Shown here piece by piece: positions 8,289 to 16,471 of a stretch of 64,000 nt of DNA. Each line of letters begins with the position of its first letter. Position 1 is the first letter of the stretch. The position numbers and the translations under genes were made by a program. This DNA is from JAPHTQ01 sp050299175 (GTDB lineage Bacteria; Pseudomonadota; Gammaproteobacteria; Thiohalomonadales; Thiohalomonadaceae), in contig JBNKVM010000049.1 in the NCBI GenBank assembly GCA_050299175.1, positions 81,737 to 145,736 on the forward strand, read 5' to 3'. The notes under the pieces are model-generated. The model had not been told where the DNA came from. It worked only from the letters and a program-made list of their open reading frames with translations, and did not search any database.

Positions 8289-8771
8289 TCAGTGGTCGTG
8301 ACCTTCCGGGCCGTGCACATGGCCGTGCTCCAGCTCTTCAGCGGTGGCGTCACGCACTTCGACGACGGAGACATCGAAGTTAAGGGTTTGACCAGCCAGC
8401 GGGTGGTTTGCGTCGACGGTGACGTTTTCGTCGTCTACGCCGATCACGGTGACGATGTGCGGACCGTGTTCGGTCATGGTCTGGAATTGCATGCCGACTT
8501 CGATCTCGGTGCCATCTTCGAACATGTTACGCGGTACTGAGTGGGTCAGTTCGTCGAGGCGCTCGCCGTAACCGTCTTTTGCTTCAACCACGACATTCAT
8601 TTTGTCGCCAGCGGTCTTGCCTTCCAGCGCGTCTTCCAGGCCGGGAATGATGTTGTTGTGGCCTTGCAGGTAGGCCAGCGGGCCACGGCCTTCGGAGCTG
8701 TCGATAACCTGGCCGTCGGTATTGGTGAGGGTGTAGTCGATAGAAACGACCTTATCGGCGGAGATTTGCAT
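8289..8771 (-). CDS. slyD: FKBP-type peptidyl-prolyl isomerase SlyD
   Basis: 160 residues. Cytoplasmic proline isomerase/chaperone and nickel carrier. The FKBP domain begins ISADKVVSIDYTLTNTDGQVIDSS; the inserted flap domain spans about residues 70-130. The metal-binding C-terminal tail is short (HGHVHGPEGHDH) compared with E. coli SlyD, so metal storage capacity is probably small. It is downstream of the apbE-like gene on the same strand with a 73-nt gap. Confidence 0.93.
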   Translation of the reverse strand: MQISADKVVSIDYTLTNTDGQVIDSSEGRGPLAYLQGHNNIIPGLEDALEGKTAGDKMNVVVEAKDGYGERLDELTHSVPRNMFEDGTEIEVGMQFQTMTEHGPHIVTVIGVDDENVTVDANHPLAGQTLNFDVSVVEVRDATAEELEHGHVHGPEGHDH

Positions 8772-8844
8772 GGAAAATCCTTGAGTTGTTCGTGAGTAAC
8801 AGGCGCAGTTTACGCGGATGGGCCCGCAATGTGAATGCCACCGG

Positions 8845-9753
8845 TCAGCCTAACCAGTAATGTGCTTGCTGATTTTCCAGGAATTCCTTCGCTCCAGCGC
8901 CCTGCAGCATAGCAAAAGTAGCGAGCATGCCCGCCTCCATGCAGGTACCGGCGACCACGGTGACCGAGTGGGGGCCGCCTTCGACCGGCCAGCCGGTTTT
9001 GGGATTGAGGATGTGGCCGTAGCGCTTGCCCTGCTGCAGCAGGAAGCGCCTTGCGTCACCGCTGGTGGCCACGCCGCCCTGGGCGACGTCGAGCTGGCCG
9101 ATGGCCTTTTGCCCGGTCGCTTCCGGGTCGTCGATGCCGATGCGCCAAGGCTGGCCGCTTTTACGTGGTTTGTTGATGAAGAGGTCGCCGCCGAAGTTGA
9201 CGATGAAGGAGGCATCAGTCTGCTGGCTCAGCAGCAGCGCCGCCTTGTCCACGGCGTACTCCTTGCCGATACCGCCGAGGTCGATCTCCATCCCCGCAGG
9301 CAGGGTGATGAGCGGCGGTTGCCAGTCAACCTTGTCCCAGCCGACCTGTTGCAGGCAGGCGCTGACTTTGTCCGAATCGGGGAGGCGGGCGCCGGGGCGG
9401 AAATCCCACACCTTGCGCAGGACGCCTGCAGTGACATCGAACAGCCCATCGCTGAGCTGGTAGCACTGATCGGCAAAACCGAGCAGCAGGGCGGTTTCGT
9501 TGTCGACCTCGACGGGTTTGCCGTTGGCGCTGTTGATGGTGTGGACGATATTGTCCTGGCGGTAGCGGCTGAATTTGGCCTCGATGCGCCAGGTCTCCGC
9601 TGCCACACCTTGCAGTAGTGCGGCGGCGGTTTCCCGGTCATCGATTTCCAGGAACAGCTCACAGGGGCTGGCCATGGCCTGGAAGTGGCCGATCCAGTAG
9701 TCGTTGGAGTGGCTTCGTTCCAGGGTGGGTTTCATCTTGCTATCGCCGTCCAT
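8845..9753 (-). CDS. apbE: ApbE-family FAD:protein FMN transferase-like protein with an altered metal site
   Basis: 302 residues. ApbE proteins attach FMN covalently to Thr/Ser of exported electron-transfer proteins. The sequence has the early PCELFLE strand, DVTAGVLRKVWDF, the flavin-binding EIDLGGIGKEYAVD, GGVATSGDARR, and HILNPKTGWPV. The usual metal-binding motif .EADALAT reads MEAGMLAT here: the conserved Asp is Gly while the Thr four residues on is kept. No signal peptide or lipobox is seen, unlike many ApbE proteins. Start is uncertain between 9753 and 9735 (no clear ribosome site at either). It is last in the TlpA-DUF4266-DUF3570-ApbE operon, 12 nt after DUF3570. Confidence 0.85.
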   Translation of the reverse strand: MDGDSKMKPTLERSHSNDYWIGHFQAMASPCELFLEIDDRETAAALLQGVAAETWRIEAKFSRYRQDNIVHTINSANGKPVEVDNETALLLGFADQCYQLSDGLFDVTAGVLRKVWDFRPGARLPDSDKVSACLQQVGWDKVDWQPPLITLPAGMEIDLGGIGKEYAVDKAALLLSQQTDASFIVNFGGDLFINKPRKSGQPWRIGIDDPEATGQKAIGQLDVAQGGVATSGDARRFLLQQGKRYGHILNPKTGWPVEGGPHSVTVVAGTCMEAGMLATFAMLQGAGAKEFLENQQAHYWLG

Positions 9754-9765
9754 GGTGCAGTGATA

Positions 9766-11040
9766 TCAGAATTTGAAGCGATATCCCAGCTGGAAGATGG
9801 TCGCTGTCAGGGTTGGGTAGAGATCATAGCTCTGCTGGATACCGATAGCGTCGGAGGGGTGGCTTTCCCCTTCCTGAGTCATCTGCTCCAGGCGTACGCT
9901 GAACTCGCCATCCATCAACGGCATCCCGTATTTCACACCGATAGTGCGACCGGTCATTTCTGCTAATCGCAGATCTGAACTGGCGTACTGGGGCTGGTCG
10001 GTTAGACCTACCAGGCTGTGTCGGAAGAAATCTGCAGCAGTCTGCTGGTAGAGGCGCAAGTGCGGCTGAATGTATTTGCCGCCGCCCAGCTCATAGCGGT
10101 ACTTCACGTCGGCGGTGTGGGCGTTGATGCCCCAGTCGTCGGTAAAGTAACGGTAGCTGACGTAGACCACATCTTTGGGAAGGTGATATTGCCACTTCCA
10201 GAACAGCGCCGTGCTGGTGCGAGTGTCTGGGCGTTTTTCGTAACGGTAGTCTATGGTCGAGCCCAGGGTTGGTCCAGCTGTGTCGTCCACCACACTGAGG
10301 AACTTGTAGGGTTCAGTCAGATAGCCCGAACTGGTGTTGTAGCTGAGGTTGACCTGAGTCAGTGCACGACGGCTCAGGATCTGAGTCAGACCGACCATCA
10401 GGCTTACGCTGTTTTTACTTTTCTCCTCGCTTTCACCTGTCGGGGCGGGGGCGCTGAGGAGCGCCATTTCCACAGGTGCGCCACCGCCCGGCGCGATGGT
10501 GTCCGCGGTAAAGCCGAGACCGGCAGAGAGAGTAGTCAGCTTGTTGTTGAAATCACGCTTCACCGTGTCGGAGACGCCCAGCGAGAGGTAGTCGGTTTCG
10601 CTGGAGATGTCGGCGGTGATGGTGTTTGTGTAGAAACGCGATAGCTCATGTTCGTAGTCGATACCGAAGGCATAGCGAACGTCACGCATATCGCGCATCG
10701 GCAGATCGCCTGGTTGGGTGGTGTAGGTGTTATTGCCGGAGGGCGAGGTGAATGTCTGCGCCACATCTGTCGGGGTCGCACCGTTTGGCGAGGAGCCGGT
10801 GATTGAGTCGAACAGCGCACGCAGGGTCAGGATCGCACCGGACTTGGTGGTCTTGGTTGCCGAGGCGATCGGCTCGACGACATTGATCCGGCCACTTTCG
10901 CTGTAACTCAGCAGGCCGGTTTTGACATCCCACTCATCGCTTACCGGAGCATCGGATGCATGCAGGGGTTGAGAGAGTACGCTACAGGTCGCGGCCGCCA
11001 GGGCGCCGCGGATCGAGACGGGGCGTTTTTTCAGTTGCAT
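9766..11040 (-). CDS. DUF3570 outer-membrane beta-barrel-like protein
   Basis: 424 residues. A signal peptide ending near PLHASDA is followed by many alternating amphipathic strands, such as QVNLSYNTSSGYL and KWQYHLPKDVVYVSYRY, and a final strand ending in Phe (LGYRFKF), the usual outer-membrane barrel signature. The family has no assigned function. The gene overlaps the DUF4266 gene by 10 nt, a strong sign of co-translation. I infer that it anchors or exports the partner redox proteins; there is no direct evidence. Confidence 0.85.
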   Translation of the reverse strand: MQLKKRPVSIRGALAAATCSVLSQPLHASDAPVSDEWDVKTGLLSYSESGRINVVEPIASATKTTKSGAILTLRALFDSITGSSPNGATPTDVAQTFTSPSGNNTYTTQPGDLPMRDMRDVRYAFGIDYEHELSRFYTNTITADISSETDYLSLGVSDTVKRDFNNKLTTLSAGLGFTADTIAPGGGAPVEMALLSAPAPTGESEEKSKNSVSLMVGLTQILSRRALTQVNLSYNTSSGYLTEPYKFLSVVDDTAGPTLGSTIDYRYEKRPDTRTSTALFWKWQYHLPKDVVYVSYRYFTDDWGINAHTADVKYRYELGGGKYIQPHLRLYQQTAADFFRHSLVGLTDQPQYASSDLRLAEMTGRTIGVKYGMPLMDGEFSVRLEQMTQEGESHPSDAIGIQQSYDLYPTLTATIFQLGYRFKF

Positions 11041-11246
11041 CCGCAGCCACCTCCGCCTACGCCTTGGCCGCCAAAGGCCGATTCTTTACTGAAATAAATG
11101 TGCTCATCCAGGGTGTTCTCCAGGGAATCGGGTATCAGTTGCATCTTCTCCTGGGCCAGCAGATCGCGCTCCCAGGGCTTGATGGGTTCGATGCTGCAAC
11201 CTGCCAGCGGCAGGAGACACAGCAGACTGAGGGTGATTTTTTTCAT
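11031..11246 (-). CDS. DUF4266 small lipoprotein with Gly-Cys C-terminal tail
   Basis: 71 residues. Signal peptide with lipobox LPLAGC, then a helical middle (KPWERDLLAQEKMQL), then a conserved FSKESAFGG segment and the end GVGGGGCGCN. The two tail cysteines spaced C-G-C are a family hallmark and suggest a metal or redox site, or a modified tail. It lies 2 nt after the thioredoxin gene and overlaps DUF3570. Function is unknown. Confidence 0.88.
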   Translation of the reverse strand: MKKITLSLLCLLPLAGCSIEPIKPWERDLLAQEKMQLIPDSLENTLDEHIYFSKESAFGGQGVGGGGCGCN

Positions 11247-11248
11247 GG

Positions 11249-11740
11249 TTACTCCTTACTGCCGAGTATTTCGACAATGCTCTTTTCCAGCTCGGTGCGA
11301 TCCTTGGCACGGAAGCCGATGTGCGAGCTGTGCAGTTTGCCGTGGCGATCGATGAGGTAAGAACTGGGCATACCCATGACTTCATACTGCTCAGCGACCT
11401 TACCGTCGGGGTCGAAAGCGATAGTGAAGTTGGGATGGGTGGCACTGATGAATTCACGTGCCTTGTCTTTCTCGTTATCAAGATTAACGGCGACAATCGT
11501 CAGTCCCTTGTCTGCGTATCGCTTTTGCATCTCATTCATCCAGGGGAATGAAGCTCGGCAAGGGGTGCACCATGAGGCCCAGAAATCCAGGTAGACAACC
11601 TGACCCTTGAGCTTTGCCAGTTCGACAGGCCCATTGGCGCCGTCAAGGATAAAGTCCGCCGCGGCGGATGGCGCTGCATGAGTTGCGGGCGCGCACAACA
11701 TGCCAAACGCCAGTATCAGACGTAGTAGTAGGGTTCTCAT
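11249..11740 (-). CDS. TlpA-like exported thioredoxin-family protein
   Basis: 163 residues. Signal peptide (to about AAPSAA), then a thioredoxin fold with the active site WASWCTPC (about residue 55) and a cis-Pro in GMPSSYLID. Such proteins reduce disulfides or deliver reductant to cytochromes and metal sites in the periplasm. As the first gene of the operon ahead of DUF4266, it may keep the Cys tail of that lipoprotein reduced (inference). Confidence 0.9.
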   Translation of the reverse strand: MRTLLLRLILAFGMLCAPATHAAPSAAADFILDGANGPVELAKLKGQVVYLDFWASWCTPCRASFPWMNEMQKRYADKGLTIVAVNLDNEKDKAREFISATHPNFTIAFDPDGKVAEQYEVMGMPSSYLIDRHGKLHSSHIGFRAKDRTELEKSIVEILGSKE

Positions 11741-11839
11741 TTGCTGTGGTACCTGTGGTTATATTTTTATGTTTAGGTACGCGCAAATTAGAGGCAGAGG
11801 ATTAAACGAGTCTTAAAGGGTAAAAATCGTGTAATACCC

Positions 11840-12073
11840 CTAGTTTTCATGCGTGATGATTTCGACGATGTGTCGTGCGATGGGTAGTACTAGCAGGATG
11901 GTTGGGAAGGCGATAAGGAAGGCACTCAACCAGGCACGCATCCACAGCAAAAAGAAATCGTCCACCAGGCCGAGATTGAGGAAGGTGATCACCATCGATA
12001 TGATGAAGGACATAATCAATGAAGTGAAAAACGCCAACAGCTTTGGCGCGTAACGGCGAGGAATGCGTTTCAT
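11840..12073 (-). CDS. DUF2798 two-helix membrane protein
   Basis: 77 residues, two hydrophobic helices (about 12-33 and 45-66). Family marks: an RY.PKL start, SLIMSFIISMV, a Trp in LLWMRAWL, and an AFPTILLVLPIARHIV end. Function unknown. The start codon overlaps the stop of the M23 peptidase by 4 nt, so the pair is co-translated. Confidence 0.85.
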   Translation of the reverse strand: MKRIPRRYAPKLLAFFTSLIMSFIISMVITFLNLGLVDDFFLLWMRAWLSAFLIAFPTILLVLPIARHIVEIITHEN

Positions 12074-12921
12074 TGATGGTTCGGTGCATCCAGCATGGCC
12101 ATCACCTCGCGGCTAAGGAAGAGTGCAGGATCGATACGGCTGTTGTTCATGCTGACGCTCCAGTGCAGGTGTGGCCCGGTAACCCGACCGGTCATCCCGA
12201 CCTGGGCGATGACTTCGCCCTGTTTCACTTCGTCACCCTTTTTCACCGCGATGCTGTCGAGATGGCAATACATGGTTACCAACCCTTCGCCGTGGTCGAT
12301 GAATACGGTGTTGCCGTTGAAGAAGTAGTTGCCGGTTTCGATCACTTTTCCTGCGGCAGGCGCCTGCACCGGCGTACCCTTGGCGGCGGCGATATCAAGA
12401 CCGCTGTGGGGTCTGCGCGGCTGTTCGTTGAAGAAGCGTTTCTTGCCGAAGGTGCCGCTGAGGCGGCCACTGACCGGCAGGATGAATTCAAGTTGTGCAC
12501 TGCGTGCCTGATCCCAATTGGCAAAGGCCTTGCGCGAACGGGACTGTTCGCCGCGAATGCGTTTGAGGTCTTTCGCGGTGGGATTGACCATGCGCTTGTT
12601 CTTCAGGGTGATATGCTGTTCTTCGTATTTTTTGTCCTTTACCTTGAAGGTTACGGTGCTTTCCTTGCCCTTACCATGGAACACCCGCAGGGTGTGAGTG
12701 CCCGGTTTGATGGAGAGGGTCAGGCCGACCAGTGCCAGCCACTGCTGGCCTTCGCGTTTAACCATGATCTTTTTACGACCGTAATAGGCCTCCGGCTTGT
12801 CGCTGGAATCGCCAAGCTCGACGATGGCGACGCCGCCCGGCACGGACAGCGCACGCGGCAGTTGGGCCGCGTGGGCGCTGACGCTGAAGAACAGGGTGGC
12901 GAGTAGTAGCCAGTAACGCAT
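12070..12921 (-). CDS. M23 family metallopeptidase, secreted cell-wall endopeptidase
   Basis: 283 residues. A signal peptide (ALFFSVSAHA-type, about 1-19) is followed by a beta-rich region and a C-terminal LytM/M23 domain with HSGLDIAAAKGTP (first Zn His and Asp) and the H-x-H pair in GPHLHWSV. All Zn ligands appear present, so it is probably an active DD-endopeptidase rather than an EnvC/NlpD-type activator. Its ATG overlaps the xseA stop (TAATG), so it is co-transcribed with xseA. Confidence 0.9.
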   Translation of the reverse strand: MRYWLLLATLFFSVSAHAAQLPRALSVPGGVAIVELGDSSDKPEAYYGRKKIMVKREGQQWLALVGLTLSIKPGTHTLRVFHGKGKESTVTFKVKDKKYEEQHITLKNKRMVNPTAKDLKRIRGEQSRSRKAFANWDQARSAQLEFILPVSGRLSGTFGKKRFFNEQPRRPHSGLDIAAAKGTPVQAPAAGKVIETGNYFFNGNTVFIDHGEGLVTMYCHLDSIAVKKGDEVKQGEVIAQVGMTGRVTGPHLHWSVSMNNSRIDPALFLSREVMAMLDAPNHQ

Positions 12922-14279
12922 TATGCTTTTACCTCCTCGACCCTGCAGAGCAGTTCACCTCGATGTAGTTGGGCACGTACTTTGGCGCCGCTCTTAACCT
13001 CCGCGCTGTCGCGGATCACTTGCTCGCTGTCGACAGCCTGGACAATGGCGTAGCCCCGACCGAGAGTGGCCAGCGGGCTGATTGCCTCCAGCGCGTGGGC
13101 CTGGGCGGCGAGGCGCAATTGCATAGCTTTTAGCTGCTGGCGTTGTGCCTGGTGGAGACGCAGGGTCAGTTGTTGCTGTTTCTGTTGATGCTGCTGCAGG
13201 CGGGCGATCGGATTGTGGCGCTGCAGCCGCGCAGTGTGGGTATTGAGGCGTGCTTGCCGGTGCCGCAGTTGGTTGCGCTGCGCGGTCTGCAGACGCAATT
13301 CCAGTTCATCCAGTCGCTGTGCACGTTGCTGGAGTTGCTGTGCCGGATCGCGGAGCCGCTTTTGCAGTCCCTCGACGTGCTGTCGCTGCAGACGAAGCTG
13401 CTGTTGCAGGCTTCGCTGCAGTCTCTGGGTGGTTCGTTGCAGGCTGTCTAGCCAGTCGGCGCGGTTGGGACTCAGCAGTTCTGCGGCGGCAGAGGGGGTT
13501 GGGGCGCGGACATCGGCGACAAAGTCGCTGATGGTGATGTCCACCTCGTGACCGACCGCGCTGACGACGGGTATGGGTGAGTCATAGATGGCGCGGGCGA
13601 CCACCTCTTCGTTGAAGGCCCAAAGGTCTTCCAACGAACCGCCACCACGCCCGACGATGAGTACATTGCACTCCTTGCGCTTTCCTGCCAGCTGGATCTG
13701 CGCCGCGATTTCGTTGGCAGCCCCATCGCCCTGTACCGCAGTCGGGTAGATAACAACTGGGATGGCAGGGAAACGGCGGTGTAGCACGGTGAGAATGTCG
13801 CGAATCGCCGCACCGCTAGGTGAGGTGACGACACCGATGGACTTGGGCAGGTGAGGCAAGGTGCGCTTACGTGCACTATCGAACAACCCCTCCTGATCGA
13901 GGCGCTTTTTCAGCGCCTCGAAAGCGCTGCGTAGGGCACCGTCTCCCGATTCCTCCATGTGTTCAACCTGAAGCTGATAATCGCCACGGGGTTCGTACAG
14001 ACCGACCTTGACTCGTGCGGTGATCTGCATGCCCTCCTGCGGGGTAAAGCGGAGATTGGTGACGCGCATGCGGAACATGGCACAGCGCACCTGGGCGAAT
14101 TCGTCTTTCAGGGAGAAATAGATGTGCCCGGAACGGGGGCGTGCTAGGTTGGAAATTTCGCCTTCGACCCAGAGTAGGGGGAAATTGCCCTCCAGCACGG
14201 CACGGGCCTCGCGGTTGAGTCGCGAGACGCTGTAGATGTCGCGCTGTGGCGTGTTTTGCTGGGTTGAAACTTCACTCAT
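12921..14279 (-). CDS. xseA: Exodeoxyribonuclease VII large subunit
   Basis: 452 residues, normal length. An N-terminal OB-fold (YSVSRLNREARAVLEGNFP, LWVEGEISNL) is followed by the catalytic domain (GVVTSPSGAAIRDI, GRGGGSLEDLWAFNEE) and a long glutamine/arginine-rich coiled coil. With XseB it degrades single-stranded DNA. The small subunit gene is not in the window. It lies 1 nt overlapping the M23 gene downstream. Confidence 0.96.
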   Translation of the reverse strand: MSEVSTQQNTPQRDIYSVSRLNREARAVLEGNFPLLWVEGEISNLARPRSGHIYFSLKDEFAQVRCAMFRMRVTNLRFTPQEGMQITARVKVGLYEPRGDYQLQVEHMEESGDGALRSAFEALKKRLDQEGLFDSARKRTLPHLPKSIGVVTSPSGAAIRDILTVLHRRFPAIPVVIYPTAVQGDGAANEIAAQIQLAGKRKECNVLIVGRGGGSLEDLWAFNEEVVARAIYDSPIPVVSAVGHEVDITISDFVADVRAPTPSAAAELLSPNRADWLDSLQRTTQRLQRSLQQQLRLQRQHVEGLQKRLRDPAQQLQQRAQRLDELELRLQTAQRNQLRHRQARLNTHTARLQRHNPIARLQQHQQKQQQLTLRLHQAQRQQLKAMQLRLAAQAHALEAISPLATLGRGYAIVQAVDSEQVIRDSAEVKSGAKVRAQLHRGELLCRVEEVKA

Positions 14280-14319
14280 AGGATCAGTCTACCAGAAGCT
14301 ATTGCTCGGTTGCGCCCAT

Positions 14320-14351
14320 AAAAAAACCGCCACGTTTGTGGCGGTTTTTTT
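14320..14351. terminator. Rho-independent terminator between the small lipoprotein gene and xseA
   Basis: Stem CCGCCAC (14327-14333) / GTGGCGG (14338-14344), GTTT loop, A run on one side and T run on the other. On the minus strand it ends the 14369-14674 gene. Confidence 0.9.
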
Positions 14352-14368
14352 GACTACGGAGTTAAGGC

Positions 14369-14674
14369 TTAGTTTTTGAATACCGACATCTCTGTATGGT
14401 ACTGGGCGAGGGCATTTTGTGCCTGGCGCTCAGCCTGACCAGCCAGGGCAACGGCTTTGTTGTAATCACCCTCTTTTTCGGCAGTCTTGGCATCAGCCAG
14501 CATGGCAGAGGTGTCGCGCCATTCGTAACCGACTTTGGCGGCTTTTGCGATGGCGGCTTCCGCCTCACTGATTACCCGTTTTGAATCGATAAGGGTGTAG
14601 CTGGGGGAGCTTTTGACTCCATTGCAGCCAGCCAGCAAAGCAACGAAAAGTGCTGCAAGAAGCATTCTAATCAT
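14369..14674 (-). CDS. Small lipoprotein resembling SoxXA-binding proteins
   Basis: 101 residues. Signal peptide with lipobox LLAGC, then a single helical hairpin with alternating Ala and Lys/Glu: AEAAIAKAAKVGYEWRDT, AKTAEKEGDYNKAVALA and ERQAQNALAQY. The VG.EWRDT...L..AK.A...GDY.KA..LA..AERQ pattern resembles small proteins annotated as SoxXA-binding (SoxK) in sulfur oxidisers, and also DUF4398-type proteins. No sox genes are in the window, so the function remains open. Confidence 0.6.
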   Translation of the reverse strand: MIRMLLAALFVALLAGCNGVKSSPSYTLIDSKRVISEAEAAIAKAAKVGYEWRDTSAMLADAKTAEKEGDYNKAVALAGQAERQAQNALAQYHTEMSVFKN

Positions 14675-14787
14675 GGATATCCTCCAAAATGGCAGTCTTT
14701 TTTCAGGAGTTTGATACTCCGTGTGGTGATTATAGCCAACAACTTGTTTTCCCCACCCCTTAAGGGTGAAGTCGCAAGACTATCCAG

Positions 14788-14816
14788 TTTACCGGGGAGA
14801 CGTCAAACCCTATAAT
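14788..14816 (+). promoter_or_regulatory. guaB promoter
   Basis: TTTACC (14788-14793) and a consensus TATAAT (14811-14816), 17 nt apart; the start codon is 44 nt downstream. A GC-rich stretch follows the -10. Confidence 0.7.
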
Positions 14817-14859
14817 TACGCGCTTACCCCGGAATCGGACAGAGAGCGCAGATAGTTAT

Positions 14860-16320
14860 ATGAGAATAGTTCAGGAAGCCCTTACTTTTGATGATGTTTT
14901 ACTGGTGCCCGCCCATTCCACGGTACTGCCCCGTGATGTGGACCTGACTACCCACCTGACCCGCGAGATCAAACTCAATATTCCCCTGGTGTCTGCTGCG
15001 ATGGACACGGTCACCGAAGCCCGCCTGGCCATTGCCCTGGCCCAGGAAGGCGGTATCGGTATCATCCACAAGAACATGACCATTGAGCAGCAGGCCAGCG
15101 AAGTCCGCTCGGTGAAGAAATTTGAAAGCGGTGTGATTAAGGACCCGATCATCGTTTCCCCCAGCATGACCATCGCCGAACTGGTCGATCTGACCCGTGC
15201 CGAGAAAATTTCCGGCGTACCCGTGGTCGATGGCGAAGATCTGGTCGGTATCGTGACCAGCCGCGACATGCGTTTCGAGACCCGTTTCGATCAGCCCGTT
15301 TCCACCATTATGACCCCCAAGGAGAAGCTGGTGACGGTCAAGGAGGGGACTGACCGGGAAAAAGTGAAGGAATTGCTGCATGAGCACCGTATCGAGAAGG
15401 TGCTGGTGGTCGACGGCAATTTCCGTCTGCGCGGCATGGTGACAGTGAAAGACATCCAGAAGGCGACCGACAAGCCCAATGCCTGTAAGGACGATCAGGG
15501 CCGTTTGCGCGTTGGCGCGGCAGTGGGCGTGGGCGAAGGGACTGACGAGCGTGTCGAAGCACTGGTTGGCGCCGGGGTCGACGTGATTGTGGTCGATACC
15601 GCTCACGGTCATTCCCAGGGCGTCCTCGATCGGGTTGCCTGGGTGAAGAAGCATTTCCCCGATGTGCAGGTGATCGGTGGCAATATCGCGACCGCCGAGG
15701 CGGCGCTGGCGCTGGTCAAGGCGGGTGCTGATGCGGTCAAGGTGGGCATTGGCCCCGGTTCTATTTGTACCACCCGCATCGTCGCGGGCGTTGGTGTGCC
15801 GCAGATTTCAGCCATCTCCAACGTCGCCGAAGCACTGAAGAAGAGCGGTATCCCGCTGATTGCCGACGGCGGTGTGCGTTTCTCCGGCGATATGGCCAAG
15901 GCGCTTGTGGCTGGCGCTTACTCGGTCATGATGGGGTCCATGTTTGCCGGCACCGAAGAGGCGCCGGGTGAGGTAGAGCTTTTCCAGGGACGTTCATACA
16001 AATCCTATCGTGGTATGGGTTCTATCGGTGCCATGGGTGGTTCGCAGGGTTCCTCTGACCGTTACTTCCAGGAGAGCACCGAGCAGGAGAAGCTGGTGCC
16101 GGAAGGGATTGAAGGTCGTGTTCCCTTCAAAGGCTCGATGCAGCCTGTAGTACACCAACTGCTGGGTGGCCTACGTTCATCCATGGGCTACACAGGTTGT
16201 CGCACCATCGACGAGATGCGGACCAAGCCTGAGTTTGTACGTATCACCAACTCCGGTCTTTCCGAGTCCCATGTCCATGACGTGCAGATCACCAAGGAAG
16301 CGCCTAACTATCGACTCTAA
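14860..16320 (+). CDS. guaB: Inosine-5'-monophosphate dehydrogenase
   Basis: 486 residues. Converts IMP to XMP with NAD+, the committed step to GMP. The barrel starts ALTFDDVLLVPAHS; two CBS domains are inserted at about 95-210; the catalytic cysteine is in GIGPGSICTTRIV; the flap has SYRGMGSIGAM. Own promoter and own terminator. In many relatives guaA follows directly; here it lies about 9 kb downstream at 25335. Confidence 0.98.
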   Translation: MRIVQEALTFDDVLLVPAHSTVLPRDVDLTTHLTREIKLNIPLVSAAMDTVTEARLAIALAQEGGIGIIHKNMTIEQQASEVRSVKKFESGVIKDPIIVSPSMTIAELVDLTRAEKISGVPVVDGEDLVGIVTSRDMRFETRFDQPVSTIMTPKEKLVTVKEGTDREKVKELLHEHRIEKVLVVDGNFRLRGMVTVKDIQKATDKPNACKDDQGRLRVGAAVGVGEGTDERVEALVGAGVDVIVVDTAHGHSQGVLDRVAWVKKHFPDVQVIGGNIATAEAALALVKAGADAVKVGIGPGSICTTRIVAGVGVPQISAISNVAEALKKSGIPLIADGGVRFSGDMAKALVAGAYSVMMGSMFAGTEEAPGEVELFQGRSYKSYRGMGSIGAMGGSQGSSDRYFQESTEQEKLVPEGIEGRVPFKGSMQPVVHQLLGGLRSSMGYTGCRTIDEMRTKPEFVRITNSGLSESHVHDVQITKEAPNYRL

Positions 16321-16344
16321 TCGTTAGTTAACGGATGTTTTGAT

Positions 16345-16373
16345 AAAACGGCCCTTAGCGGGCCGTTTTTTTT
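16345..16373 (+). terminator. Rho-independent terminator after guaB
   Basis: AAAACGGCCC (16345-16354), loop TTAGC, GGGCCGTTTT (16360-16369), then T run. Confidence 0.92.
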
Positions 16374-16471
16374 GCGTAAATTGTGAAAAAAAATTCACAG
16401 AAGAGGAATGAGGAAAGGTTCACAACGGACGATACTTTAGCTCAGGAGTCAGTCAATGGGGTGATAGGGAA

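Noticed and set aside
11840..12921. Toxin-antitoxin pair from the overlapping small and large ORFs
   Set aside because: The small protein is a DUF2798 membrane protein and the large one an M23 peptidase; neither is a toxin or antitoxin family.
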